The notes: a model not told the origin generated them from the letters alone. Positions 1 through 7,005 are shown, counted from the first letter of the stretch. The stretch: 12,979 nucleotides of DNA from an uncultured bacterium (GCA_937889645.1 CALBZE010000124.1:1-12979), one strand, 5' to 3'. Numbers and translations are program-made.

Positions 1-1
1 C

Positions 2-1015
2 GAGGGCGCGCTCTTCGAGTACTGGGCGCACGAGGCGTGCTTCCTCCCGATCGAGGACTACGCCCTCTTCAGGCACCAGATGCTCGACCCCTCCGGGATG
101 GGGTGGAAGTACCGGCACGACTGGGTCGAGAAGCACCGCGACGTGCTCGATCGTGTCCTCGACCACATCCGCCGTCACGGGGCGGTCCGTTCGGCCGACT
201 TCGAGCGCGCCGACGGGCGACCGGGCGGCTGGTGGGAGTGGAAGGCCGAAAAGCGGGCGCTGGAGGCGCTCTTCACGTCCGGCGCGCTCATGATCGCGCG
301 CCGCGAGAACTTCCAGCGCGTCTACGACCTGCGCGAGCGCGTGCTCCCGGACTGGGACGACGCGCGCCTCCCCTCCCGCGACGAGGTGCGACGCACGCTC
401 GCGCTCCGGGCCGTCCGCGCGCTCGGCGTCGCGCCCGCGCGATGGGTCGCGGACTACTACCGTACCGCCCGATCCGAGACCGCACGGATCGTCCGCGAGC
501 TCGGCGACGAGGGCGCGCTCATCCGCGTCGACGTCGAAGGGTGGAAGGAGCCCGGCTACGTCCACCCCGACAACCTCGAGCTCGCCCGTCGCGCGGCGGA
601 CCACGCGATCCGCCCGACGCTGACGACGGTCCTGTCGCCTTTCGACCCGCTGGTCTGGGACCGCACGCGGGCGCGCGAGATGTTCGGATTCGATTACCGG
701 CTGGAGTGCTACACGCCGGCGCCACGGCGGCGGTGGGGGTACTTCGTCCTCCCGATCCTGCGCCGCGGCGCCCTCGTCGGGCGGCTGGACGCGAAGGCGC
801 ACCGGAAGGAGGGGCGCTTCGAGGTGAAGGCGATCTACCTGGAGCAGGGGGTTCGCGCGACCGACGCGCTCGTACGCGACGTCGCCGGCGCGCTGCTCGA
901 CGTGGCCGCCTGGCACGGCGCGCCCGAGGTCACGATCGCCAGGTCGGAGCCGGCGGGGTTCGCCGCCGCGCTCGCGGAGGCATTGGACGACCGCGTCTCC
1001 ACGCTCGTCGTGTAG
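2..1015 (+). CDS. YcaQ/AlkZ-type winged-helix DNA glycosylase family protein, 5'-truncated by window edge
   Basis: An open frame runs from the first bases of the window to a TAG at 1013-1015 and gives 337 residues. It begins EGALFEYWAHEACFLPIEDY and continues with a DPSGMGWKYRHDW segment. The phrase 'FEYWAHEACFLPIEDY', the WWEWK stretch and a C-terminal 'GRLDAKAHR' segment are typical of the HTH_42/YcaQ superfamily, whose members unhook DNA interstrand crosslinks (E. coli YcaQ, Streptomyces AlkZ). Family members are about 400 residues, so roughly 60-70 N-terminal residues are missing. These include the Q-x-Q or Q-x-D catalytic motif, so activity cannot be judged here. The first in-frame ATG inside the window (80) lies in the middle of the conserved region and is not the start. 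The 3' end converges on the minus-strand CxxCH gene, and the two frames overlap on paper by 181 bases. The family call is from remembered motifs. Confidence 0.85.
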   Translation, partial: EGALFEYWAHEACFLPIEDYALFRHQMLDPSGMGWKYRHDWVEKHRDVLDRVLDHIRRHGAVRSADFERADGRPGGWWEWKAEKRALEALFTSGALMIARRENFQRVYDLRERVLPDWDDARLPSRDEVRRTLALRAVRALGVAPARWVADYYRTARSETARIVRELGDEGALIRVDVEGWKEPGYVHPDNLELARRAADHAIRPTLTTVLSPFDPLVWDRTRAREMFGFDYRLECYTPAPRRRWGYFVLPILRRGALVGRLDAKAHRKEGRFEVKAIYLEQGVRATDALVRDVAGALLDVAAWHGAPEVTIARSEPAGFAAALAEALDDRVSTLVV

Positions 1016-1620
1016 ATCCAGTCGCCGAAGGGCGACTGGTCGTCGTCGGCCGCGTTCGCCGCGGCGTGGAACACCACCGCGCCGCCCTCGGCCGGTGCGG
1101 TCCACTCGAGCTGCCAGCGGATCGAGCCCGGCGCCTCGGGCACGATCCCGGCGGCGACGTGGTGCGCGTAGCTCACGCCCGTCGCGTCGTCCCGCGACAC
1201 GCCGACCCGCGCGTCGACCGCGGACAACGTCCCCGCCGGCCGCCCGGCCGATTCGCCGGTCGCGAAGCGCGCGGCGAGCTGGAAGCCCCCGACGGCGAGC
1301 CCGGGGCGCGCGAGCGAGATCGTGAGCGTGTAGGTCGCGCCCGGTGTGTACTCGGCGGGGACGCCCGTGATCTCCAGCGACCCGGCCGGGTCGTTCGGCT
1401 CGCCCTCGAAGTGGCACGCGGTGCACGTCGGCTCGCCGAACCCGCCCGTGTGTCCGAGCGGCGGCATGTCGGGGTAGCCGGGGAGCGCAAACGCCGCCGA
1501 GACCGCGACGGCGACGACGGAGATGACGGCGGCCACGAGAGCGGCCGGCGGGTCGTTCCGACCCGCCGGCCCGCCCTTCACGCCCTCGGCAACGACGCCT
1601 CCGGGCACGACGTCAGACAT
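835..1620 (-). CDS. Reeler-like (choice-of-anchor V) exported protein with one CxxCH motif
   Basis: The 261-residue frame has a hydrophobic segment at residues 26-46 (signal peptide or membrane anchor). A CTACH motif follows at 66-70, then a beta-rich region (about 80-208) with AxYTPGATYTLTISL and GGFQLAARF. CxxCH plus this fold matches the Reeler / choice-of-anchor V proteins seen in several environmental phyla. In them CxxCH could bind c-type heme, which is not proven. The gene starts inside the end of the upstream propeller gene (ATGTCTGA, 8-base overlap), which suggests translational coupling. No good Shine-Dalgarno precedes ATG 1620, and a GTG at 1579-1581 (residue 14) is an alternative start. 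The recognisable fold ends near WIYTTSVE (201-208). The last ~53 residues are Ser/Ala/Thr-rich and lie antisense to the YcaQ gene, so they may be readthrough of a lost stop. I am fairly sure it is real and unsure of its function and exact ends. Confidence 0.75.
   Translation of the reverse strand: MSDVVPGGVVAEGVKGGPAGRNDPPAALVAAVISVVAVAVSAAFALPGYPDMPPLGHTGGFGEPTCTACHFEGEPNDPAGSLEITGVPAEYTPGATYTLTISLARPGLAVGGFQLAARFATGESAGRPAGTLSAVDARVGVSRDDATGVSYAHHVAAGIVPEAPGSIRWQLEWTAPAEGGAVVFHAAANAADDDQSPFGDWIYTTSVETRSSNASASAAANPAGSDLAIVTSGAPCQAATSSSAPATSRTSASVARTPCSR
1543..1571. repeat. Perfect 13-bp inverted repeat inside the 5' part of the CxxCH gene
   Basis: The arm at 1543-1555 (ggccggcgggtcg) is the exact reverse complement of 1559-1571, with a 3-base loop (ttc). 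It would form a very stable hairpin in the mRNA, starting about 50 bases after the ATG and before the hydrophobic segment is encoded. There is no T-run on either side, so it is not a standard terminator. It may slow translation, or it may be a coincidence of GC-rich sequence. Confidence 0.6.
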
Positions 1621-2620
1621 CGCCCAGGACGGCCTTGCCGATCGTGTTCTTGTCGGTGCCGAACCAGATCTCCCGCGTCGGCTCGTGGAAGATCATGTGC
1701 CGGACCGTGCCGCCGCCGCTCGGGATCGGCGTGATGCTGAAGAACTCCTCGGTCTTCGGGTCGAAGCCGACGAGGCGGTTCGGCTGCACGCCCGTCTCGA
1801 CGAACCACGCGCGGCCCTTGTCGTCGACCGTCATCGCGTACGGACGCGAGTCCCTGGCCGACGGCGCGCGCCACTCGTCGAACTTCCCCGTCGCGGGATC
1901 GTAACGGCCCAGGTACCCCTCGGCGTAGTCGACGTACCAGACACGATCGTCGGCCGTGATCCCGATCCGCCGGCTCCGCGCTTCGGGCCGCGGGATCTCG
2001 ATCTCCTTCAGCTCCATCGTCGCCGGGTCGACCGTCGCGAGCTTGTTGGTCCCCAGCAGGTTGACCCACGGCCGACCCTTCGAGTCGACCTCGATCCCGT
2101 ACGGCCGCGCGCGCGGCGTCGGCACGCGGACGATGTGGATCTCGCCCGTCGCCTTGACCAGCTTGCCGATCACGTTCGCCTGCTGCGCCGTGAACCAGAT
2201 GTTGCCGTGCTGGTCGAAGATCAGCGTGTGCGGGTCGCGAATCGCCGGGTCCGGCATCGGGTACTTCGTGACCTTACCGGTGTTCGGGTCCATCTTCCCG
2301 ATGTGCCCGGTCAGGTTCCCCGAGTACCAGAGCGTGCCGTCGGTGTCGACGATGATGTTGTGCGGTCCGGTCCCCGGGTCCAGCTCGTGGCGCCAGAACT
2401 CGCCCGACCGCGGGTCGAGCGCGCCCACGTAGTGGCCGCGCTGGCCGACGAACCAGACGCGATACCGGGCATCGACGTACGGGTCGCGCGGGCGAGTGTT
2501 CTCCCACGGCACCTGCCATTCGACGATCTGCACCTGGATCGGATCGGCGGCCGTGTCCTTGCCGGCCTCGATGCCGAGCCAGATCGCCGGGATCGTCAGC
2601 AACGCTACCAGGCCCTTCAT
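1613..2620 (-). CDS. Exported Vgb-like (streptogramin lyase fold) seven-bladed beta-propeller
   Basis: The 335-residue product starts MKGLVALLTIPAIWLGIEAG, a short basic and hydrophobic secretion signal. About seven repeats of 40-45 residues follow, each with a core such as 'PHNIIVDTDGTLWYS', 'DPHTLIFDQHGNIWFT' or 'RPYAMTVDDKGRAWFVE' and then a 'IGKMDPNTGKV'-type strand. These are the blades of the Vgb/SMP-30/NHL class of propellers. Staphylococcal Vgb opens streptogramin B with His and Glu residues in the central channel. Most environmental relatives have no proven lyase activity, and here a secreted binding or sensing role is equally likely. The ATG is fixed by a strong ribosome site (2625-2633). 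The stop overlaps the start of the CxxCH gene by 8 bases, so the two are co-transcribed. Fold confidence is high and substrate is unknown. Antibiotic resistance should not be inferred. Confidence 0.85.
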   Translation of the reverse strand: MKGLVALLTIPAIWLGIEAGKDTAADPIQVQIVEWQVPWENTRPRDPYVDARYRVWFVGQRGHYVGALDPRSGEFWRHELDPGTGPHNIIVDTDGTLWYSGNLTGHIGKMDPNTGKVTKYPMPDPAIRDPHTLIFDQHGNIWFTAQQANVIGKLVKATGEIHIVRVPTPRARPYGIEVDSKGRPWVNLLGTNKLATVDPATMELKEIEIPRPEARSRRIGITADDRVWYVDYAEGYLGRYDPATGKFDEWRAPSARDSRPYAMTVDDKGRAWFVETGVQPNRLVGFDPKTEEFFSITPIPSGGGTVRHMIFHEPTREIWFGTDKNTIGKAVLGDV

Positions 2621-2624
2621 GACG

Positions 2625-2633
2625 ACCTCCTCT
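2625..2633 (-). promoter_or_regulatory. Strong Shine-Dalgarno of the propeller gene
   Basis: On the minus strand AGAGGAGGT is followed by 4 bases and then the ATG at 2620-2618. This close match to the anti-SD sequence confirms the chosen start. Confidence 0.8.
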
Positions 2634-2664
2634 GTGGACGGTTGAGGGGCGCATCCATCCGTGA

Positions 2665-2693
2665 CGGGTACACCAGAGAGACGCGCAAGTCAA
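2665..2693 (-). promoter_or_regulatory. Weak promoter candidate for the propeller/CxxCH operon
   Basis: In the 197-base divergent gap between the propeller gene and the S41 protease, the minus strand has TTGACT (2693-2688), 5/6 to the sigma70 -35 box. A 17-base spacer leads to TACCCG (2670-2665), which matches the -10 box at only two positions. Spacing and position (about 45 bases before the ATG) are right, but the -10 is poor. On the plus strand the same gap holds an AT-rich patch (TATATCATACC, about 2745-2756) that stands out in this GC-rich DNA and may belong to the S41 promoter. I could not pair it with a convincing -35. Confidence 0.25.
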
Positions 2694-2817
2694 ACGAATC
2701 GCTGGCGCCCGCCCACGCGATGGATCGTTTGCATCCCGGCCGCAGTATATCATACCTTGTTCGGGACCGCCTCCTCGGGTCGCCGACCGCGCACACCAGC
2801 CGACCGGGTTGAACCAC

Positions 2818-4389
2818 ATGAAGCAGCACGCGCGCACGATCGTCTTCGTCCTCGCCCTTGGCGTCACCTTCGTTCTGGGCGGCTTCCTGATCCCGAGCCC
2901 CGGCGAGCGGTCCGGGCCGGCCCTCTTCCGCGACGTCCTGTCGATCGTCGCCGGTCGGTACGTCGACAGCCTGGACGCCTCGGCGCTGTATGAAAAGGCC
3001 GCGATCGGCCTCATCCAGGAGCTCGGCGACCCCTACGCGGCCCTCTACACGCCCGAGCAGATCGAGTCCTTCACCATCGCGCACGAGGGGCACTACGGCG
3101 GCGTCGGGATGCTGGTCGGCAGCAGCGAGGGGTACGCGATGGTCGAGCGCGTCTTCCCGAACACCCCGTCCGAGCGCGCGGGGATCCAGGTCGGCGACCT
3201 GATCGTCGCGGTCGACGGCGAGGCGACGAAGGGGTGGCCGCTCGAGCAGGTGACCGGCAAGCTCAAGGGCGACCCGGGCACGAACGTCCGCGTCGGAATC
3301 GCGCGGCGCGGCGCGCTCGAGCCGTTCGAGGTCCAGATGACCCGCGCCGAGATCTACATCCCGGCCGTACCGTATTCGATGGTCCTCGACGACGGGACGG
3401 GCTACATCCCGCTCCTGCAGTTCAGCGAGTCGGCCTCGCAGGAGGTCGCCGATGCGGTCCGCGAGCTCCAGGCGAAGGGCGCGCGCCGCCTCGTCCTCGA
3501 TCTGCGGGGCAACGGCGGCGGGATCGTCGACGACGCCATCGAGATCGCCGGGCTGTTCCTCCCCCGCGGCTCGCTCGTCGCACGCCACTGGGAGCGGGGC
3601 GACCGCGAGTTCGAGTACCTCACGCCCGACGAGCCGATCGCGCCGGACATGCCGCTCGTCGTACTCCTCGACCAGTGGTCCGCCTCGGCCTCCGAGATCG
3701 TGGCCGGCGCGCTGCAGGACCACGATCGCGCCGTCGTCATCGGCGAGACGTCGTACGGCAAGGGGCTGATCCAGAGCGCCTACCGCCTCGACGGCGGCTA
3801 CATCCTCAAGCTGACGACCGGGAAGTGGTATACGCCGAGCGGCCGCACGATCCACCGCGAGCGCGAGCTCGTCAACGGCCGCCTCGTCGCGTCCGACACC
3901 GCTGCCGACGACACCGCCGGCCGGCCGACGTTCCGCACCGCGAGCGGCCGCAAGATCTACGGCGGCGGCGGGATCGTCCCCGACCTGATCGTCCGCCCCG
4001 ACACGTTGAACCTGGCGGAGCAGGCGTTCGTCCGGGCGATCAACCCGTACTCGCAGGACCTGTACGTCGTCCTCTTCGACTACGCCTTCGAGCTGAAGTC
4101 CCGGGTGCGCCCCGACTTCCAGGTCGGCGCCGCCTGGCGCGACGAGGTCTACCGCCGCCTCAAGGACCGCGGCGTAGAGATCGACCGCGAGGTCTACGAT
4201 GCCGCCGGCACCTACGTCGACCGGCTCATCGAGGACCGCGTCGCCCGGCTGGCTTTCGGCGAGGCCGAGGCGAAGCGCCGCGCCATCCGCGACGACGCAC
4301 AGCTGATGCGAGCGCTCGAGCTGCTGCGGAGCGGCAAGTCACAGAAGGATCTGATCGCACGGGTCGCGCGGGCGGGCGGCGCGGACTGA
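2818..4389 (+). CDS. S41 family carboxy-terminal processing protease (CtpA/Prc-like) with PDZ domain
   Basis: The 523-residue product has an N-terminal hydrophobic helix (about 7-27), so it is exported or anchored in the inner membrane facing the periplasm. A PDZ domain follows at roughly 92-167 (GGVGMLVG, then SERAGIQVGDLIVAVDGE). The S41 catalytic domain has LDLRGNGGG, WSASASEIVAGAL and ETSYGKGLIQ. Ser290 and Lys315 are the predicted catalytic dyad, 25 residues apart as in E. coli Tsp. Family members trim or degrade envelope proteins, often peptidoglycan hydrolases and their regulators. An in-frame TTG at 2809 would add three residues, but I prefer ATG 2818. Neither has a good ribosome site, and a small palindrome (GGTT-G-AACC, 2807-2815) sits just before the ATG. 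After the PDZ and protease the C-terminus (about 400-523) is charged, helical and of unknown role. A terminator follows. Confidence 0.93.
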   Translation: MKQHARTIVFVLALGVTFVLGGFLIPSPGERSGPALFRDVLSIVAGRYVDSLDASALYEKAAIGLIQELGDPYAALYTPEQIESFTIAHEGHYGGVGMLVGSSEGYAMVERVFPNTPSERAGIQVGDLIVAVDGEATKGWPLEQVTGKLKGDPGTNVRVGIARRGALEPFEVQMTRAEIYIPAVPYSMVLDDGTGYIPLLQFSESASQEVADAVRELQAKGARRLVLDLRGNGGGIVDDAIEIAGLFLPRGSLVARHWERGDREFEYLTPDEPIAPDMPLVVLLDQWSASASEIVAGALQDHDRAVVIGETSYGKGLIQSAYRLDGGYILKLTTGKWYTPSGRTIHRERELVNGRLVASDTAADDTAGRPTFRTASGRKIYGGGGIVPDLIVRPDTLNLAEQAFVRAINPYSQDLYVVLFDYAFELKSRVRPDFQVGAAWRDEVYRRLKDRGVEIDREVYDAAGTYVDRLIEDRVARLAFGEAEAKRRAIRDDAQLMRALELLRSGKSQKDLIARVARAGGAD

Positions 4390-4430
4390 ACCCGCCTCGC
4401 CTGAAACCGCGCGAGACGGCGATTCGTAAG

Positions 4431-4465
4431 ACGGCGGGGCCCACCGGCCCCGCCGTTGCTTCTTA
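4431..4465 (+). terminator. Rho-independent terminator after the S41 protease gene
   Basis: An 11-bp perfect stem (4431-4441 acggcggggcc with 4446-4456) has a 4-base loop (cacc) and is followed by a T-rich stretch (ttgcttctt). It lies 42 bases after the protease stop. The T-run is interrupted, so efficiency may be partial. It ends only about 22 bases before the next ATG. Confidence 0.75.
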
Positions 4466-4487
4466 GGTCCCCCTGAGTCACACGATC

Positions 4488-5675
4488 ATGCGACGCATTG
4501 CCCTTTGCGCCCTGATCCTCGCGCACGCGCTCGCGCAGGCCGCGGCGGCGCAGGACACCATCACCGTAGTGCACAGGTCCGGCCGCAGCCTCGATCTCGG
4601 CATAGCCGGCCACGGCATCAGCTTCGGCAACTCTCCCGTCTGGACCGGGCTCCGGATCAACCTCACGGACCGCGACGTCCGCCGCGTCGACGGGGTCAAC
4701 ATCACCCTGTGGCGTCCGGACCGGAATCCCGACGCCGAGTTCAATGGGCTCGCCTTCGGCCTCGTCGGCCCCGTCGCCGGCTCGATCCGCGGCGCCGGGA
4801 TCGGTCTCGTGGCCACCGTCACCGAGCAGTCGCTCGGTGGGCTCGCCTATGGCACCGCCGCCGTCGTGACCGGAGGTGCGCTCACCGGCTTCGCGCTCGG
4901 CGGCGCCGGCGTCGTCACCGGCGGGCTCCACGGGATCGCCCTGTCGCCGATCGCCGTCGTGTCCCACGGCGACTCGTACGGCGCCAGCATCGCGGGGCTC
5001 GCGACCGTCGCCCAGGGCGACATGCGCGGCATCAACGTCGCCGGCCTCGCGACCGTCTCGCAGGGCGAATTCCGCGGGCTCGGCGTTGCCGGTCTCGCCA
5101 CCGTCGCGCAGGGCGACATGCGCGGCCTCGGCCTGGCCGGCCTCGCCATTGTGTCCCAGGGCGACATGCGCGGCATCAACGCCGCCGGGCTCGCTACCGT
5201 GGCGCAGGGCGACATGACGGGCATCAGCTTCGGCGGCCTCGCGACCGTCGCCGAGGGGCGCATGCGCGGGATCAACCTCGCCGGGCTCGCGGTCGTCGGC
5301 GCCGACGGCGTCGTCGGCCTCAACGTGGGCGGCGCCGCGATCGCCGGCGACCGCGGCGGGGTGACGGGGCTCAACCTCACGCTCGGCACCATCGAAACCG
5401 CCGGGCCGGTCCGCTGGGTCTCCTTTGCCGGCTACAAGGTCGACAGCCCGGACGTGCGGGGGATCTCGATCAACCCGATCCGGCTGAAGGCCGTCGACCT
5501 GACCGGCGTCGCGATCGGCGGCTACAATCGCGTGGACGGCATGCAGCGCGGCCTCACGATCGGGATCTTCAACTGGACGCGCGAGCTGCATGGCGTGCAG
5601 GTCGGCCTCCTCAATTACGCGGGGAACAACGAGCCCCCGTTCCGGCTGGTCCCGATCCTGAACGCGCATTTCTAG
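4488..5675 (+). CDS. Exported protein with 16-residue tandem repeats, LA_2272-type surface repeat family
   Basis: The 395-residue product begins with a clean signal peptide (MRRIALCALILAHALAQAAA, cut near AAAQ). Residues 169-280 hold seven 16-residue repeats of the form AGLATVAQGDMRGINV, and degenerate units extend upstream from about 125 (GxAxVVTGG). After the repeats comes GLNLTLGTIE, and the chain ends GLLNYAGNNEPPFRLVPILN then AHF. The alternating G-hydrophobic pattern with Asn and the final aromatic residue recall the LA_2272 surface-repeat proteins. They also suggest a beta-solenoid or beta-barrel at the outer membrane. Function is unknown for the family. There is no clear Shine-Dalgarno before ATG 4488, and a terminator hairpin ends 22 bases upstream, so the transcription start is puzzling. 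The gene is real by codon pattern and signal peptide; the family name is from memory. Confidence 0.8.
   Translation: MRRIALCALILAHALAQAAAAQDTITVVHRSGRSLDLGIAGHGISFGNSPVWTGLRINLTDRDVRRVDGVNITLWRPDRNPDAEFNGLAFGLVGPVAGSIRGAGIGLVATVTEQSLGGLAYGTAAVVTGGALTGFALGGAGVVTGGLHGIALSPIAVVSHGDSYGASIAGLATVAQGDMRGINVAGLATVSQGEFRGLGVAGLATVAQGDMRGLGLAGLAIVSQGDMRGINAAGLATVAQGDMTGISFGGLATVAEGRMRGINLAGLAVVGADGVVGLNVGGAAIAGDRGGVTGLNLTLGTIETAGPVRWVSFAGYKVDSPDVRGISINPIRLKAVDLTGVAIGGYNRVDGMQRGLTIGIFNWTRELHGVQVGLLNYAGNNEPPFRLVPILNAHF
4992..5327 (+). repeat. Seven 48-bp in-frame tandem repeats (16 residues each)
   Basis: Units start at 4992, 5040, 5088, 5136, 5184, 5232 and 5280. The first five share much of the nucleotide sequence (for example ctcgcgaccgtcgc and cagggcgacatgcgcggc). 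The last two have drifted. This indicates fairly recent duplication within the gene and a likely site of copy-number change. Confidence 0.9.
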
Positions 5676-5803
5676 CGATGGGAGGTCGGCGGGCCGCCCG
5701 CGATCGGCGGCGCGCGGCCCCGCCGGCGATACGCGGCCCGCGATCCGACCGGCGATGGACGGCCCGCGTCCGGGTCCCCGCGAACCCGCCGCGCCCGGGC
5801 GTG

Positions 5804-5809
5804 TACAAT
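5804..5809 (+). promoter_or_regulatory. Candidate -10 element for the DUF1460 gene
   Basis: TACAAT matches five of six -10 bases and is one of few AT-rich hexamers in the 186-base gap 5676-5861. It would give a leader of about 45 bases. No convincing -35 lies 17 bases upstream (CGAACC). The rest of the gap is GC-rich and holds a degenerate ~26-bp repeat (5725-5776). Confidence 0.35.
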
Positions 5810-5850
5810 GGCCCGGCGGCACGGCGGGCCGGGCACCGGAACACGCACCC

Positions 5851-5854
5851 GAGG
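5851..5854 (+). promoter_or_regulatory. Shine-Dalgarno fixing the DUF1460 start
   Basis: GAGG lies 7 bases before ATG 5862. This favours 5862 over the further-upstream in-frame ATG at 5808, which has no ribosome site and overlaps the -10 candidate. The in-frame ATG at 5871 would leave the site too far away. Confidence 0.6.
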
Positions 5855-5861
5855 ATTGGAA

Positions 5862-6812
5862 ATGTGGTCGATGAGCCGGACGATCGTGGCGATCGCGCCC
5901 ATTCTGGGCCTGGTCTTCGCGCTGGTGTGGTGGGTCGGCCGGCACGCGCTCGAGCCGGAGCGCCGGCCGGTCGAGGTCGTCGCTCAGGCGGCCGGCCTGC
6001 CGATCGCTGCGCAGGACCCGCTCGAGGTGGTCGACACGGAGGACGACCGTCGCATCTTCCGCGAGAAGATGGCGTGGGCCCGCGCCGAGCGCCTCGACAC
6101 GCTCCCCGTCGGCGAGATCGTCGCCCGCCTCGGCCGCACCTTCGTCGGCACGACCTACACGCCCGGGACGCTCGAGGTCGACGGCCCCGAGCGGCTGGTC
6201 GTCAACCTCCGCGAGCTCGACTGTGTCACCTTCGTCGAGAGCGTCCTGGCCATGGCCCGCCTCATTCGCGATGGCCGCTTCGACGACTACGACGCCTACA
6301 CCCGCGAGCTCGCCCGCATCCGCTATCGCAACGGCGTCATCGACGGCTACCCGAGCCGACTCCACTACTTCAGCGACTGGATCGCCGACGGCGAGGCGAA
6401 GGGGATCGTGCGGGACGTGACGCGCGAGCTGGGTGGGGTCCCGGACGCCGAGCCGGTCGACTTCATGTCCACGCACCCCGATGCGTACCGCCAGCTCGCC
6501 GATCCTGCGGTCCTCGCCGCGATCCGTGCCGTCGAAGCGGAACTCAACGGGCGCCCACGCCACTACATCCCGGAGCGCGCCATCGCGGGCGTGGAGAGCG
6601 GGATCCGCAACGGGGACATCATCGCGGCCACGAGCACGGTGAAGGGGCTCGACGTCGCGCATACCGGGATCGCGCTGTGGATCGACGGACGGCTGCACCT
6701 GCTGCACGCGCCGCTGGTCGGGAAGTCGGTCGAGATCAGCGAGCTGCCGCTCGCCGAGCGGATCGCGGGGATCCGGGCCCAGGACGGGATCATGGTGGCC
6801 CGCCCTTCCTGA
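5862..6812 (+). CDS. DUF1460 / N-acetylmuramoyl-L-alanine amidase-like membrane-anchored protein
   Basis: The 316-residue product has one N-terminal hydrophobic segment (about residues 7-25, IVAIAPILGLVFALVWWVG), an anchor or signal, and acts outside the cytoplasm. The DUF1460 (NlpC/P60-like fold) signature is visible: LDCVTFVESVLAMA with predicted catalytic Cys121, VAHTGIA with predicted catalytic His267, and LLHAP near 282. Characterised relatives of this fold cleave amide bonds in cell-wall peptides, so a peptidoglycan role is likely, but the exact bond is unknown. Start chosen by the GAGG site at 5851. Downstream, its last 23 bases overlap the convergent zinc-ribbon gene. The gene stands alone on its strand between the repeat protein and the efflux operon. 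Confidence 0.85.
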   Translation: MWSMSRTIVAIAPILGLVFALVWWVGRHALEPERRPVEVVAQAAGLPIAAQDPLEVVDTEDDRRIFREKMAWARAERLDTLPVGEIVARLGRTFVGTTYTPGTLEVDGPERLVVNLRELDCVTFVESVLAMARLIRDGRFDDYDAYTRELARIRYRNGVIDGYPSRLHYFSDWIADGEAKGIVRDVTRELGGVPDAEPVDFMSTHPDAYRQLADPAVLAAIRAVEAELNGRPRHYIPERAIAGVESGIRNGDIIAATSTVKGLDVAHTGIALWIDGRLHLLHAPLVGKSVEISELPLAERIAGIRAQDGIMVARPS

Positions 6813-7005
6813 CATCCACGGCGGCCGTGCGCTTGCACTCGGGGCAGAGGATCCAGACGCGGCGTCTCACGTAGGCGACGTCGCGCGGCGTCGGCACCTC
6901 GGACCGGGTGGTGAGCGCGCCGCAGGCGGGGCAGGGGACCGGTCCGCCGCGGACGAGGGCGCGCTCGAGCTCGCGCCGCTCCTCGGGGGTGTAGCCGCGT
7001 GCCAT
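6790..7005 (-). CDS. Small zinc-ribbon protein
   Basis: This 71-residue basic protein has two CPxC knuckles, CPAC (Cys25, Cys28) and CPEC (Cys54, Cys57), 25 residues apart, the pattern of a four-cysteine zinc ribbon. It starts MARGYTPEERRELERAL, a charged helix. It has no signal peptide, so it is cytoplasmic and may bind nucleic acid or a partner protein. I do not recognise a specific family. Ribosome-site evidence at ATG 7005 is weak. The 3' end overlaps the convergent DUF1460 gene by 23 bases. It is divergent from the efflux operon with a 136-base gap, so a regulatory link is possible but unproven. Regular cysteine spacing in this frame argues that it is a real gene rather than a shadow. 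Confidence 0.7.
   Translation of the reverse strand: MARGYTPEERRELERALVRGGPVPCPACGALTTRSEVPTPRDVAYVRRRVWILCPECKRTAAVDVRKGGPP

Noticed and set aside
37..1734. 565-residue plus-strand frame over the YcaQ, CxxCH and propeller genes
   Set aside because: Arg/Pro/Gly-rich shadow. The true coding frames are the YcaQ frame ending at 1015 and the minus-strand pair.
2617..3855. 412-residue minus-strand frame extending upstream of the propeller gene
   Set aside because: It is antisense to the S41 protease PDZ and catalytic regions and has a biased composition. The real minus-strand gene starts at 2620 with its own strong ribosome site.
4212..6815. 867-residue open frame on the minus strand across three plus-strand genes
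   Set aside because: It is antisense to genes with clear families (S41 C-terminus, repeat protein, DUF1460). Its composition is Asp/Arg/Ala/Gly-rich with no domain, as expected for the complement of G/C-ending codons.
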